A stretch of DNA of 42,028 bases from Entrophospora sp. SA101 (GCA_958430865.1 CAUDNR010003624.1:33156-75183); one strand, 5' to 3'. Counted from the stretch's first letter, positions 22,050-33,172 are shown. Made by a program: numbers and translations. The notes: generated by a model from the letters alone, not told the origin.

Positions 22050-22475
22050 TATAATCCTTGATTTTTATGGTGAATATTGTTGACATCAGTTGCAATGGAA
22101 ATCTTTTATTAATAAGCAGAAGGCCTTTGATATTCTGTGCAAGAGAATAACAAATAGTAATGGTGACAATACAGTTGTTGCATTTGGTGATGGTAAATTC
22201 TCATCAACATCATGTGGGCATGCTCCAGGCCTCTAAAAGAATTTTACCAAGAGCTTTCTAGACACTGCAAGATGGTGAACATTGATGAGTTCCATACTTC
22301 CTCAGTCTGTTCTTTGTGTGATGGGTGGTTTGATAAGCATCAAAAATTTTGGTCTTTCAGAGTCTGCAAATTAGTCTATCTGACACATTGTAATCAAGAT
22401 GTTAATGCTACCCATAACATAAGGAACATTTTTTTGCACACAACACTTATGGAGAGAGACCTGATTCATTTATAA
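22050..22475 (+). pseudogene. Fanzor (eukaryotic TnpB) relic, 3' part, copy 1
   Basis: C-terminal part of a Fanzor-type RNA-guided nuclease. In two frames it reads VVAFGDGKFSSTSCGHAP, then LKEFYQELSRHCK, VNIDEFHTSSVCSLC, FRVCKLVYLTHC and NQDVNATHNIRNI. These match the Fanzor order of a GDxxFSSxxxGHAP block, a zinc finger starting DE(Y/F)xTSxxC, and the RuvC-III RDVNAAxNI block. The zinc finger has lost the usual last CxxC spacing, and Arg of RDVN is Gln. A frameshift lies near 22230, so the product is inactive. Bases from 22121 on are identical to the copy at 35048. Upstream of that the two copies are only similar. Confidence 0.7.
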
Positions 22476-22837
22476 GGGGGACTTACTGACCTCTCTGCTG
22501 TTATTTTAAATGTGACAGGGTATGTCTAGCTGGTGGCAGCAGCAGCAATGATGATTTTCTATGAAGTCACAATTAGTTATAGGGAGGATTTGAATCTTCC
22601 TAATTTAGTGTACAATATATTTTTATTTATTTATAAAGACAATTTATTAATGAAAATGAAACAACAATTCATTGAGCACTTACTTATACATTACTAATTT
22701 TTCTTATAAAATAAATATTACCATAACAAATAATAAATATAATTAATATAATTAATATCTACAAACAATAAAAATTAAATAAATAAATAATCATTATACC
22801 ATCAATGACAGTATTATTAATTTTTTTTTTAATAAGA
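22476..22837. other. Spacer between Fanzor relic and MLKL-like gene
   Basis: AT-rich. It probably holds the 3' UTR of the minus-strand gene and the 3' flank of the Fanzor relic, where a guide (omega) RNA would be expected in an intact element. No clear RNA structure was identified by eye. The same sequence recurs at 35403-35764. Confidence 0.45.
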
Positions 22838-25503
22838 TTAACTGGCATAAATATCAATTTTCATCCCCTTTAACACTTCACCAGCTTTTGGATGTCTATT
22901 TAAAGCTGCCAATTTCAAATATTTAACTCCTACTACTGGATCTTTTGTAACACCAAGTTTTCCATTAATATACATATCACCCAAATTAAATTGGGCTGTG
23001 GGATTTGAATTATCAGCAGCCAATTTAAGATATCGGATAAATTCATCTTTGTTAAACTTGGTTTTATTTTCAACTAATGAGAATGCATATCTTAATTGTG
23101 CATCAGGAACACCTTCATCAGCTGCTTCCTTAAACAATTTAGCTGCTGCCATTCTATCTTTGTAACCACCATATCCTTCCCACAAATAATATCCTTTCCA
23201 ATATTTTGCACCTGAATTTTTAAGTTCAGCATTTGCTTGAAAACATGTCCATGCTGTTTTGTGATCTTTTGCTTTATGAGCTTTAATACCTTCATCAAGA
23301 GTCATAATTTGTGTAATTACACTAGCTTGAGATTGTTCGTTGATTTGACTATTATCAACATCTTCATCACTTACAGAAATAGGTTTCTGGCCTTGTTTTA
23401 AAGATCCATCAAAATCAATGGTTTTTGATGGGAATAGGCCTGATTCAGTAAGAGAACTAGGGTGTTGTGAATATAAACGGTCTAATTGAAGGAAAATATT
23501 CTGAAGTGATGATCTTAATAATGGATCATCTTCCCATGCTTTTTTTTGATTTTTTAAATATTTACAAATCAGATGATATAATAACAATAAGTTACAAAAT
23601 ATTAATTTCAAATAAATAATTTGTTTGTATGTTAAATTATTAATCTTACCTCCTCTTATAATTTTAGCATAATCTTCTTGAAGGCTTTTGGTGTCAGAAT
23701 CTGTCTCACCAAATCGTATGTTTTCTCTACCACCATCTAATACATATGACCTAACTTTTGACATATCCCATTTTTCATAGGGAACTCTTTCAAAAGCAAG
23801 TTCCCAAAGCAACATACCAAAGCTATATAGAAATGGTATAAATCATTAAAATTATTAATCAATAAATTACTGAATTACATAAATATTGATTTTTTTTAAA
23901 AAAAAATATACCTGAAAATTTCGCATTTAAAGTTATAAGATTGTCTTGGACCATATCTCAATTTTTCAGGAGCCAGCCAATGAACAATTTCTGTTGTATT
24001 TTTCACATCGGAAGTTACACCACTAGTATGACGAGCATAATCAAATTTAGCAATTTTTGATTTACGATTTTTGTCCATCTTTTATTATTATTATTAAAAT
24101 AAATAATATATAAATAATATATTAATATTAAATAAATAATATATAAATAATATATTAATATTAAATAAATAATATAATAATTACTATTATTATTATTAAT
24201 TAATAATTAACCAATAATAATATTTAATAATAATATTATTATTTAATAATAATTACCATAATATTATCACAACGAATATCATGATGAAGAATTAAACATG
24301 AATGCAAGAATGTAAGGCCACGACAAATTTCAAGAGCTATTTCAACTTTAGCACGCCATCCAATATCAAATTTTTCATAGACTTCTTTTAAGCTGCCCAA
24401 TTCTGCCCATTCAAGCACCATCACTTGTGCACCATCAACAGTTGAAAGACCATAAAATTTTATTATATTATCTGACTCACGTAGCTTTCCTAAAATAGTA
24501 AATAGACCCTGTACTTTTTGATAGTCTTGTGGCTTTTCCTCTTCATTGGGTATTGTGACAGTTTTGCATGCAACATCTATTGGACCCGGTTTTTTCAGAA
24601 TTTTCTTAATAATATAAGGTGCTTTTCCTCGACGATCAGTTTTTTTTGGATACATAGGATCTTCTAACTCAGTTGGTGATATTTGAGCTGCTTTGATGGG
24701 ATTGTCATTAGGTTGTGCATTTTTATTATTATCCATTGAATCAATTTGACCTTTTATAATCAAAACTTCTTGAAGTACTGTATTGAGTTGTTTATTATTA
24801 TCAACAATGTTACCATGAATAGCATCTAAAAACTGGATTATTTTTAATTAAGAAAACTTAAGTGGGAAAAAAAATAATATTAACAGTAATAGTAATATAT
24901 AATATATAAATAATCAACCTTATTCATTTCATCAAGATCTTCCTTTAAACTTTTTTGATCAATTTCACTTTGTCTCTGAGCAGACACTGTTAGTGTGAAA
25001 TGTAAATCACTCATAACAGAATCAAAATCCTTGGCAAGTGATTCAAATTTGTCTTTAACACTACCTGCATTCAAAAATCTTTTGTATCCATGAAGTTGAG
25101 TTACCTGTTCAAGGAAAGCTTTCACTTGTCTCAAAACCTCAGTAAAACGCAGAAAATTTTTATAGTATGTCTCGTCCTGAAATGTTTTTAGATTCTCTTC
25201 TTTTCTTCGTTGTAAATATTTAACTGATGATTGAGCAGCTTCTACGCGATCAAGAAAAGCATTGCAAATTTTTTTATTATACTGAGCATTTTCATAAACT
25301 TTAATTATTTCCCCCACCAAAACAGTTACAATGCCTATAAGTGGAACAAATGGTTTAACAGCTTCACCGACTGCACCAACTACGTTAACCACCTGTTTAA
25401 CTGATTCTAAATTACTACTAGTGGCCACTGAAGAAATATTCTGAGCAAATTCTATTGCATTATTCACGCCCTCTGTAACATCTCCAAAAGAGCTTCTTGA
25501 CAT
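22838..25503 (-). CDS. MLKL-like helical bundle + pseudokinase + Sel1 protein, copy 1
   Basis: Five exons (25503-24919, 24832-24257, 24078-23912, 23822-23650, 23538-22838) join in frame to 733 residues. The first donor is GTTGAT; the others are GTA-type. Residues about 1-195 form a helical bundle like the N-terminal domain of MLKL and related fungal and plant proteins (FLDRVEAAQSSVKYL, FLEQVTQLHGYKRFL, LAKDFDSVMSDLHF). Residues about 265-540 are kinase-like. The beta-3 Lys is K285 (VACK) and the catalytic loop is HHDIRCDN (D380, N385), but the DFG triplet is KFD (398-400), so the Mg-binding Asp is lost. WLAPE follows. The C-terminus, about 590-725, has Sel1/TPR-like repeats (AAKLFKEAADEGVPDAQ, YLKLAADNSNPTAQFNLG, YLKLAALNRHPKAGE). 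In animals MLKL is a pseudokinase that permeabilises membranes in necroptosis. A death or signalling role here is inference from architecture. Its 5' end lies 231 bp from the 3' end of the transpeptidase gene on the same strand. Confidence 0.85.
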
Positions 25504-25734
25504 GTTTTCTTTTTTTGGAAGCGTTAATTTTCTTAATTTCTTAATTTTTAAATAATTTTTATTTATTTCTTCTAGAGAAAAAGTTTAAAACAAAAAAAAA
25601 AAATATGTTGTGCGACATATTATTTCCTTTAATAATATTCTTATTATGCTCTAAATTAGAAATATTTATTGTATTGAATTAAGTAAATGGTAAAGATCGA
25701 CGAACTTGATGTAACAATACTAAAAATATGTTTT

Positions 25735-28569
25735 TTAATACAAGGCAACAACTTGTCCATCACCTCTAAGGTCACTACCACCAGCTAAAACACCTTTACC
25801 CGATCTTTTATCAATGGTTCGTTCAATGATTTGGCCTCTACCAAACATCTTTCTATTCCAACCTTTCACAATCTTCACATCATGACCGAGTTTTCTCAGT
25901 TCTTGTACAACATTCTCATCAATTCCTTCTTCCACAAATATTGGGGAAGTAAAAACTTCTTGAACTTTTTTTGGAGTTCCAATACATATTCGTGGTGCAT
26001 CCAGTGCTGTCTGTAGATTCATACTATGATGTAACAAGTTCAAGATAACTTGCACATGCCCTTGTGGCTTTAAACATTCCCAAAAAAAAAAAATAGTTTA
26101 ATCGATTGATTTCAGATTGATTGTAGATTTATCATATAATTTCATAAATATAATTATCAATTGATATAATCGATATATAAATACCTGCATAAATCCCCCC
26201 ATAACTATTGTTAATATTAAATAAATAGTATTTTAAAAATAATATTTTTTTTTAACAAGATGATAAAAATTTTTATTTAAAAAGAAAAAATATTACCTCC
26301 GAAAGTTAACCATAACTCATTTCCTTTTGTCACCATTGAAGGTATTATAGTATGATATGGTCGTTTGGATGGTTCAAGACAATTTGGATGTCCTTCTTTT
26401 AATACAAATCCCACTCCGCGACTTTGAAGTGAGAAACCACAACCTTTTGGAATTGCTGCCTACAAAATTAATAAATTAACCGATAAATTAATATATATAT
26501 ATATTAATATATATTGAATTATGAAAAAATAAATTAAAGGAGAAATTTACCGTTCCAAATCCCAAATAATTTGAATTCTTTTTAAAACAATTTCATTAAA
26601 AAATATAATTTAAATATAATAATAATAATAATAAATGTTTAAAAGTTCCTTAACATACAATAAAACTACACGCATTTCCTTCTTTATCTACTACTGAAAA
26701 ATATACAGTATCGCTCGAGTTAATAGGCGATCCTTTTTGAACATCTACAGAAGCCTTTGTAGGATCAAAAAGTTTTGCTCGCGATGAAAGATATTCCTAC
26801 ATTGTACATTATATATAAATAAAATATTTTACTGAATTTATTATATAATAAATTTTTATCGCACCTTTGATAGCAATTCCTTTACAGGAACATTGTGAAC
26901 GTCAGGGTCTGTCACATAATATGTAGAATCAGCAAATGCTAGTCGCAAGCTTTCAATTAACGCGTGTAAATATTCCGCAGAATTATGTTCAAGTTTTTGA
27001 ATCTCAGGAATTTTTCCAGATTCTTGAAGCGATTCCAGAATACCTAATGCTATCAAGGCAGTTATACCTTGTCCATTTGGCGGACATTCCCAAACAGTAA
27101 CACCTTTATAATTAATGCTAATAGGTTCCACACGAGTTGTGGTGTGAGATTCAAGATCTTCTAAAGACATTAAACCTCCTTTAGATTCCATTAAATCAAC
27201 AATTGCCTGAGCAACACGACCTTTAAATTAAAATTATCTATCAATGAGTATCAAAACAATAATAATTTGCAAAAGGTTACATAAATTGTGCTAATTTTTT
27301 ACCTTTATAAAATCCATCCTTTCCTTTTTCAGCCAAATCTCTAAATGTCCTATGTATAATTAATAATTGTTATATTGTTATTATAATATTTATAAAAAAA
27401 AATTTTTACAGAGTGCTTTGTTAAAATCATACCTAGCCAGGGTTGGAAGATAGATAATTTCGCCTGTTACTGGTGCACGACCATCAATTAACAATTCATG
27501 CGCATTTGGTGATGCTTTAAGAAGACTATCTTCTCCATTCTTCCACTATTTTTTTTTAAATAATAAATGTGCATATTAATAATTTATCGATTAATAATAT
27601 TTTTTATTTGAGAAAAAATACACACACCTGCCATGCACTTATTTCTGAAACCAGATAACCATTTTCAGCCAAATCAATAGCAGGCTTTAAAATTTCAATC
27701 ATTTTCAATTTACCACTACCAAACCAATCCACAGTATCAATCCATCCAGCAGCAGCACCGGGAACTGTTGCAGAATTGATATTGGAGTGAGGCATACGAT
27801 CATCACCGATTCCAACAACATCTCTTATGTATTGCAAAGTAAGTTTTTTAGGAGATCTAGATTTTATAACAAATGATGATAAATAACTCTCGATGATAAA
27901 GTCACAAATTTTCAGAATAAAAAATTTTATACGATTACCTTCCTGATCCATTCAAACCATGTACTTTTTTTGTTTTTGCATCGTAAAACAAACAAAAACA
28001 ATCACCACCGATACCGGTTGATGATGGTTCTAATATAAATACATGTGTCATGTGTGTACATCTTTACATATATATATATAATATGCACACAGATATCATC
28101 TGTGGAAAAAAATTTTAAAAATAAAAATTACCTGTTACATTCAAAGCAGCAGCTATTAACAAAAAAAAAAAATTTTATAAGAAAAATTATAAATTTAAAT
28201 TTAAAATAATTATAAAAATTGATTAACAAACCAGTAGCTACTGCAGCATCCTAAATATCAACGAGAAAAAAGAACGATGAATTATTTTTTTTTTATTTAT
28301 AAATCAACGGTAATAACTAACGCATCATGCTTTATTTCTTTTTATTACCGCAGCATTGCCACCCTTTCTTAAAATTTCTAAGCCTACTTGACTTGCTAAT
28401 GGTTGACTAACAAAAAACAAAAAAGGTTTATTATTTTTTTATGAAATCTTTGTTCTTTCTTTCTTGCAATTTACCTGCTTGCAACCATGCCATTAATGCC
28501 ATAAACCACAGACCTACGTGAAGGAAAACGAGCAAAATTATTATTATTATTATTATGAATAGTAGTCAT
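25735..28569 (-). CDS. Gamma-glutamyltranspeptidase-family protein, copy 1
   Basis: Fourteen exons give 569 residues: 28569-28475, 28406-28349, 28250-28232, 28152-28132, 28029-27939, 27856-27628, 27545-27433, 27349-27303, 27220-26865, 26796-26659, 26577-26551, 26459-26297, 26204-26185, 26067-25735. All junctions keep the frame; exons of 19, 20, 21 and 27 bp are notable. It is an N-terminal-nucleophile hydrolase of the GGT family, which transfers or hydrolyses gamma-glutamyl groups (glutathione breakdown) after autocleavage. Landmarks are [41 protein letters not shown] and PPNGQG. The likely nucleophile is Thr373 in [16 protein letters not shown], and the C-terminus carries [10 protein letters not shown]. 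No signal peptide or membrane anchor is obvious after MTTIHNNN, so it resembles the soluble bacterial-type members (YwrD-like) rather than the membrane enzyme. Exact substrate not determinable. Confidence 0.9.
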
Positions 28570-28599
28570 GATTTTTTATCTCAAAATTCGGATAATTCA

Positions 28600-28898
28600 G
28601 GGTTTAAAATGAACCACAAGTTTAACTGGGGGTCAAACTGCGGTTCTATATTAATATGTTGATCGTAGCGTCTTTGTCCCCGTTTTTTAGTGGTAGCTTC
28701 TCAGAATAGAAAGACAGCAATGTGTAATATCACGATATCATAAAATAAATCAAGTGTTAGAATTTTTGACAATTGGTAAAAAGTCACTTCTATTCAACCA
28801 GTGATAATATATATATACTGTATATATAATTGAACCATAGTTTGAATCGTGATTTAGTATGTAAATAGTAAACGGTGTGTGGTTCATGGGTCAAACCC
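28600..28898. repeat. MITE-like element, copy 1
   Basis: The left end GGGTTTAAAATGAACCACA matches the reverse complement of the right end, GGGTTTGACCCATGAACCACA, with a small insertion. Both ends are followed by GTTTA. The 299-bp interior is non-coding. It lies just upstream of the transpeptidase start and recurs at 41467-41765. Confidence 0.55.
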
Positions 28899-29018
28899 AG
28901 CAGTTTATTAACCGAGCTGATCCCATTCCGAAAAAAGAAGTAAAATAAAAATTATGCCAGAATACTAATACCATGTAGTAAATCGGAAATTCTGATCACT
29001 CTTTATTATTATTATATA

Positions 29019-29161
29019 CAGTCACTGGAAAAAAGTATCGCTTCACCTGATGATCGGCGAAAATAATTGAATAACTCCGGTGACATAAAAAGTCATTATT
29101 TTACTAATCAAGTCGATGTTGTGTAATAACAAAAAAATCTTTTTCATAATGAATTCTATAA
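29019..29161 (+). mobile_element. Left end of a Tc1-like element, cut by the gap
   Basis: CAGTCACTGGAAAAAAGTAT preceded by TA is a typical Tc1/mariner inverted-repeat start. Only 143 bp are present before the run of N. The same sequence ends the window (41886-42028). Confidence 0.6.
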
Positions 29162-29171
29162 NNNNNNNNNN
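29162..29171. other. Assembly gap (10 N)
   Basis: Ten undetermined bases. The sequence just before the gap is the same as the last bases of the window, so two contigs end on the same base of a repeated element. Confidence 0.99.
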
Positions 29172-29803
29172 AAAATTAACTTAGAAATAAGTTAATAAAT
29201 TAGTTTCGACTATATAACCGTTTTTCTTAATCACTAGACCAAAATTATTTGCAATTTAAACTAATTCATTAGTAATAGCCAATTCATTCTGATCCACATA
29301 ATCATAAATTTATATTGTTATCATCAATTAACACGCTCTCCCAAATAATATTTGGTGACATTATTACGGATACTTGAGTAAGAATTTCCATAAAATTATG
29401 AATATTCAAATATGGGGTAGAGATATGATTAGAAACACTACTTGTAGAGAGATAAATTTTAATATGAGCAGATAAAAAACATTGGTTTATCATGTGTATT
29501 CATTCATTTTATCAAAGCATCATCTTAATTACTGTATAATATTTTTATCCCAACAGGGATAAACAAATAATCAATTCAATTGTCATTAATTAAATGCACA
29601 ATGATTTATTTTTAGTAATAAACAAATAATCAATCCAATTGTCAAGTAAATGAGTAATAAATTTCAATTATCAATTGATTAATTAAATGCATGATGCTTT
29701 TCTTAAAAGTAAACAAATAATCAATTAGTTAACTGCACAGCACTTTGTTTTTAGTAATAAACAAATAATCAATTCAATTGTCATTTAATTAAATGCACCA
29801 AAA
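29172..29803. repeat. LTR-derived repeat with tandem units, copy B
   Basis: Starts mid-LTR directly after the gap (AAAATTAACTTAGAAATAAG) and continues through the same leader as 32575-33172 at about 90-95 percent identity by eye. From about 29568 it contains four irregular units, each starting AAACAAATAATCAAT and separated by TTTTTAGTAAT-type spacers. Confidence 0.7.
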
Positions 29804-31416
29804 ATGACAATTCATTCTACAAAAAAGGAAACTAAACTGTAGCTCAAAATTTTTGTAAAACATATGTGACATTTATTGATGATGTGATGATTAAATTTGT
29901 GGGCTGGGGGTGGCAAGAATTACAGAGTGTTTACCAACTTTAAGAGTTAATTCTTATTTGTCACATAGGTTCTGTAAATTTCATAAAAAGAACCTTTCTG
30001 TATATAATATTACCCATAATATTAATATGGAAAAGTGATTTTCCTGTATTATTATGTATGATGTATATTAATGTTAATATGGTATCAAAATGCAATTTTT
30101 TCATATCTATTCATTTCGCATCTATTCAGTACTAGCACATATTCTGTACATAATTGTAATTTTTATAAGGCATAAATTTGTTGAAATGAGTTTGTATTAT
30201 TCTAATATTATTTGTGTTGTATGTAACCATCAGGAAATTTTTCTGATGCAGATGCAAATAAGCATACAAAAATTATGCAATTATTACATCGAGTGTAAAT
30301 ATTACATAATTTTTATGCAAATATTACAACTCTACATATTAAAATTTATGGATGTAATATTGCGGTGGGGAAAATTTCCTGATGACCTTGACTGAACATT
30401 ATCAATAAATGAATAATTTACCCTAGCAAAGAAAAAACAACATTTTTATTCTTGTTTCAAAGATTCTTTGAAAAGAAAAGTTTAAATAATTTCTACACAA
30501 TGAGTCTTAATTTCAAATTCATTAAATCAAGACATTTAATATGGATCCATCAGTGTATAAAATTCGAACAGTTCTTTTGGGGCGTGTAACATTAAACGAA
30601 ATCTGTGCACCCAAATTTGCACATTTTAATTATTATTAAACGGTTTTCGGCTATTGATAGCTAAAATTTTTTTTCTGTTATAAAAAACTTTTTCTGAAGG
30701 TATCACTTCCTAATACGAAAATGATCTTTGAGATTCAGCTGATTGATCTGTGAATAAAAATTCGGTTGTTGTCCTTGTGGTTTTCGTAAAATCATTCTTA
30801 AAAGTTGGTCGATTGACTATTTTTACTTTGCAGGTCGTTAAATTGGCCAATAAGAATGCAAGATCGTGATCAAAAAATTATTTTGCGATACTACTAAAGA
30901 ATACTTTGACCGTTTAAGGGATAGTTTTGCAGTCATCTTCGAATCATATTATTGATGGAGGATTTTTTTGTGATCATTCTATAGGTGGGGCTATTTGATA
31001 ATCACATAATTGATGTTTTTTGATCATGATTTGCGCATAATTAACGCATAATTTACTTTTATGAATAGGGATTTTGATTGTTGATCATTACTCGTGTTAT
31101 CAAATGGGGATAAAAGAATTTCATTACTAATGCGAATTTAATTATTCCACGTTGAAAAGAAAGCCTTGCTTTAAAATAAACCTTTTGAAAAGCCACAGAG
31201 AACTCATTCTATACAGAAGAATATTTATTAGAAAGCTTTAATGAAGCCCATGGTTGTCATACGGTTTGAGTTTCATATGACTGATATTAATATGGACCAA
31301 TTTATTACTAGGTATAAAAATAATATTAATATTAATAGGTAAAAGTAATTAGTGACAGTAAAAGAAGGTTTTAAAAATAGAAAATTTTATGGTCAATTTT
31401 AATTCAATAAAACATT
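29804..31416. other. Region without a recognised gene
   Basis: AT-rich DNA with only short or compositionally biased frames. A 101-codon frame at 30090-30395 shows no family features. The last part is the upstream region of the cytochrome b5 fusion gene and contains a MITE at 31419-31535. Confidence 0.5.
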
Positions 31417-31418
31417 TA

Positions 31419-31535
31419 CACAGTGAATCGAGAAGGTTTTTGTTGAGGTACCGTCTTTTGAACTTTATCAGTAAAACCGAGATGTTTTAATCAGTATCCG
31501 CTAAATCGAGGTCCGTTAAATCGAGATTCACTGTG
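31419..31535. mobile_element. TA-flanked MITE with pogo/Tigger-like ends
   Basis: A 117-bp element begins CACAGTGAATCGAGA and its other end, reverse complemented, begins CACAGTGAATCTCGA. TA flanks both sides (31417-31418 and 31536-31537). The right end contains TTTAACGGACCTCGATTTAG, typical of pogo/Tigger inverted repeats. It lies about 120 bp upstream of the cytochrome b5 fusion start codon. Confidence 0.75.
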
Positions 31536-31656
31536 TATGAATGAATATTTAAATAACGGGTAATTGATTTTTTCTAAAAAAAAATAAAAATAAAATTTAT
31601 TGTCAACATATATAATTTAAAGAAATTCAATTAATTAATAAATAATATATTTAAAA

Positions 31657-32174
31657 ATGACTAAATTTTTTACACTTGAAGAAATTGTTCAACATAATAC
31701 AGAGAGCTCTATTTGGATCGTAGTCCATGATAAAGTCTTTGACGTTACGAATTTTCTCAATGAACATCCTGGCGGGGTAAAAGTTTTAATGAAAATGGCT
31801 GGTACAGATGCCACAAAACAATTTGATGATTTCCATACCTTGGGCACACTAGAAAAATATTCTTCTAAATTATTTATTGGTAAAATCGGCTCTGGGCAAA
31901 TTGAAGAAGTAAATCAAGAAGCACCGTCAGGTGAAGGATCATTTGGTGATCTCGTACCGTTTGGTGATCCATATTGGTATCAAGATTTTTATAGTCCGTA
32001 TTATAATGATTCTCATCGTCGTGTACGAGCTGCTGTGAGAAAATTCGTCGAGGTTGAAATTATGCCTTACGCTCATGAATGGGATGAAGCTAAAAAAATT
32101 CCTAAAGAATTATTTGTAAAAGCTGCCAAAGCAGGTATTGTGACTGGTTTTGTAGGAGCTCCATGGCCAAAAGA
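31657..32174 (+). CDS. Cytochrome b5 / acyl-CoA dehydrogenase fusion, first exon only
   Basis: The first exon encodes about 172 residues and ends at a GTATGT donor (AAAGA/GTATGT). Residues 1-80 are a cytochrome b5 heme domain with the HPGG motif (axial His37) and a second axial His60 (FDDFH). Residues about 105-172 are the N-terminal helices of an acyl-CoA dehydrogenase (PYWYQDFYSPYY, VRAAVRKFVEVEIMPYAHEW, AAKAGIVTGFVGAPWP). Fusions of these two domains are known in fungi and are thought to bring an electron carrier to a flavin dehydrogenase of fatty or branched acyl-CoA oxidation. The FAD-binding and catalytic parts (about 300 further residues) are not found downstream. An LTR-like sequence begins about 145 bp after the donor. 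The gene is interrupted, truncated or continues outside a misassembly. Confidence 0.85.
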
Positions 32175-32318
32175 GTATGTGCTAATATGTATATTTGGTA
32201 TATAGTAAAATCATTATTTTAAAAGTAAATATGATAAATAAATAGATATTAAAATTTTTCTTTTACATTTATTCCTATATACATATGTAAATAATGATTA
32301 GAACAATAAATTCGTGCA

Positions 32319-32703
32319 TGTGCCGCCGCTCGCTCACTGCGACGTTTAACTTAAAATCTTGTTTGTATTACATTCGTATAACGTCGAAATTAGTTAACTT
32401 TATTTAGAAATTAGCGTCGCGGTTAGAATGTTACGTCTCAATTAAAGTGCGATATCGCGGTTAAAATACCAGATTCCAATAAAGTTGTTACTAATTACAG
32501 AGTTAATTTAATTGTATATAAGAAGCTCAAATTCAACATACTTGTAAAATAACTTTGTAAAAAAGTTTTATAATAAAAATTAACTTGGAAATAAGTTAAT
32601 AAATTAGTTTCGACTAAATAAAACGTTTTTCTTAATCACTAAACCAAAATTATTCGCTAATAAAACTAATTCGTCAGTAATAGCCAATTCATTCTGATCC
32701 ACA
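32319..32703 (+). mobile_element. Putative LTR, copy C
   Basis: The segment begins TGTGCCGCC and ends GATCCACA (TGTG/CACA ends), 385 bp. It contains TATATAAG at 32515 and then the same transcribed-region sequence as copies A and B. GC-rich repeats (GTCGCGGTTAGAA, ATCGCGGTTAAAA) lie upstream of the TATA box in place of the dyads of copy A. Ends were chosen by the TG...CA rule and are not proven. Confidence 0.4.
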
Positions 32704-33172
32704 TAATCATAATTTATATCGTTATCATCAATTAACACACTTTCCCAAAAATCTTATGGATGTTCGAATAAGAATTTCCATTCAAATATGGTGTTAGAGA
32801 TATGAATAGAAGCACTACTTGTAGAGAGTTAAGTTTTAATATGAGCAGATAAAAAACGTTGGTTTATCGTGTGTATTCATTCATTTTATCAAAGCATCAT
32901 CTTAATTACTGTATAATATTTTTATCCCAACAGGGATAAACAAATAATCAATTCAATTGTCATTAATTAAATGCACAATGATTTATTTTTAGTAATAAAC
33001 AAATAATCAATCCAATTGTCAAGTAAATGAGTAATAAATTTCAATTATCAATTGATTAATTAAATGCATGATGCTTTTCTTAAAAGTAAACAAATAATCA
33101 ATTAGTTAACTGCACAGCACTTTGTTTTTAGTAATAAACAAATAATCAATTCAATTGTCATTTAATTAAATG
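32575..33172. repeat. LTR-derived repeat with tandem units, copy C
   Basis: Direct repeat of 29172-29803, with a roughly 30-bp shortening around 32755 (the TTGGTGACATT leader is lost) and the same four AAACAAATAATCAAT units from about 32938. The two direct repeats flank the cytochrome b5 fusion exon. Confidence 0.75.

Larger units (their letters stand above)
22121..29161. repeat. Large duplication, copy 1 (pairs with 35048-42028)
   Basis: All of the Fanzor relic end, the MLKL-like gene, the transpeptidase gene, the MITE and the Tc1-like end recur at 35048-42028 at a constant offset of 12927 bases, falling to 12867 after a 60-bp loss in copy 2. Translated exons compared are letter-identical. 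Copy 1 ends exactly at a run of ten N. Confidence 0.95.

Noticed and set aside
27857..27951. N-terminal extension [13 protein letters not shown] of a transpeptidase frame
   Set aside because: Read-through of an intron: a GTAATC donor and CTAG acceptor remove it, and the joined exons restore the conserved family sequence.
29302..29493. Minus-strand frame in the LTR-derived repeat
   Set aside because: It is disrupted in the homologous copy at 32.7-32.9 kb, so it is not conserved as a protein.
30090..30395. 101-codon plus-strand frame
   Set aside because: Composition biased to I/Y/F from AT-rich DNA, no family resemblance and no splice context.
29172..33172. A single LTR element with the cytochrome b5 exon captured between its two LTRs
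   Set aside because: Both repeats include the leader and tandem units, which should lie only after the 5' LTR. Two separate related insertions, or a duplication, explain the layout better.
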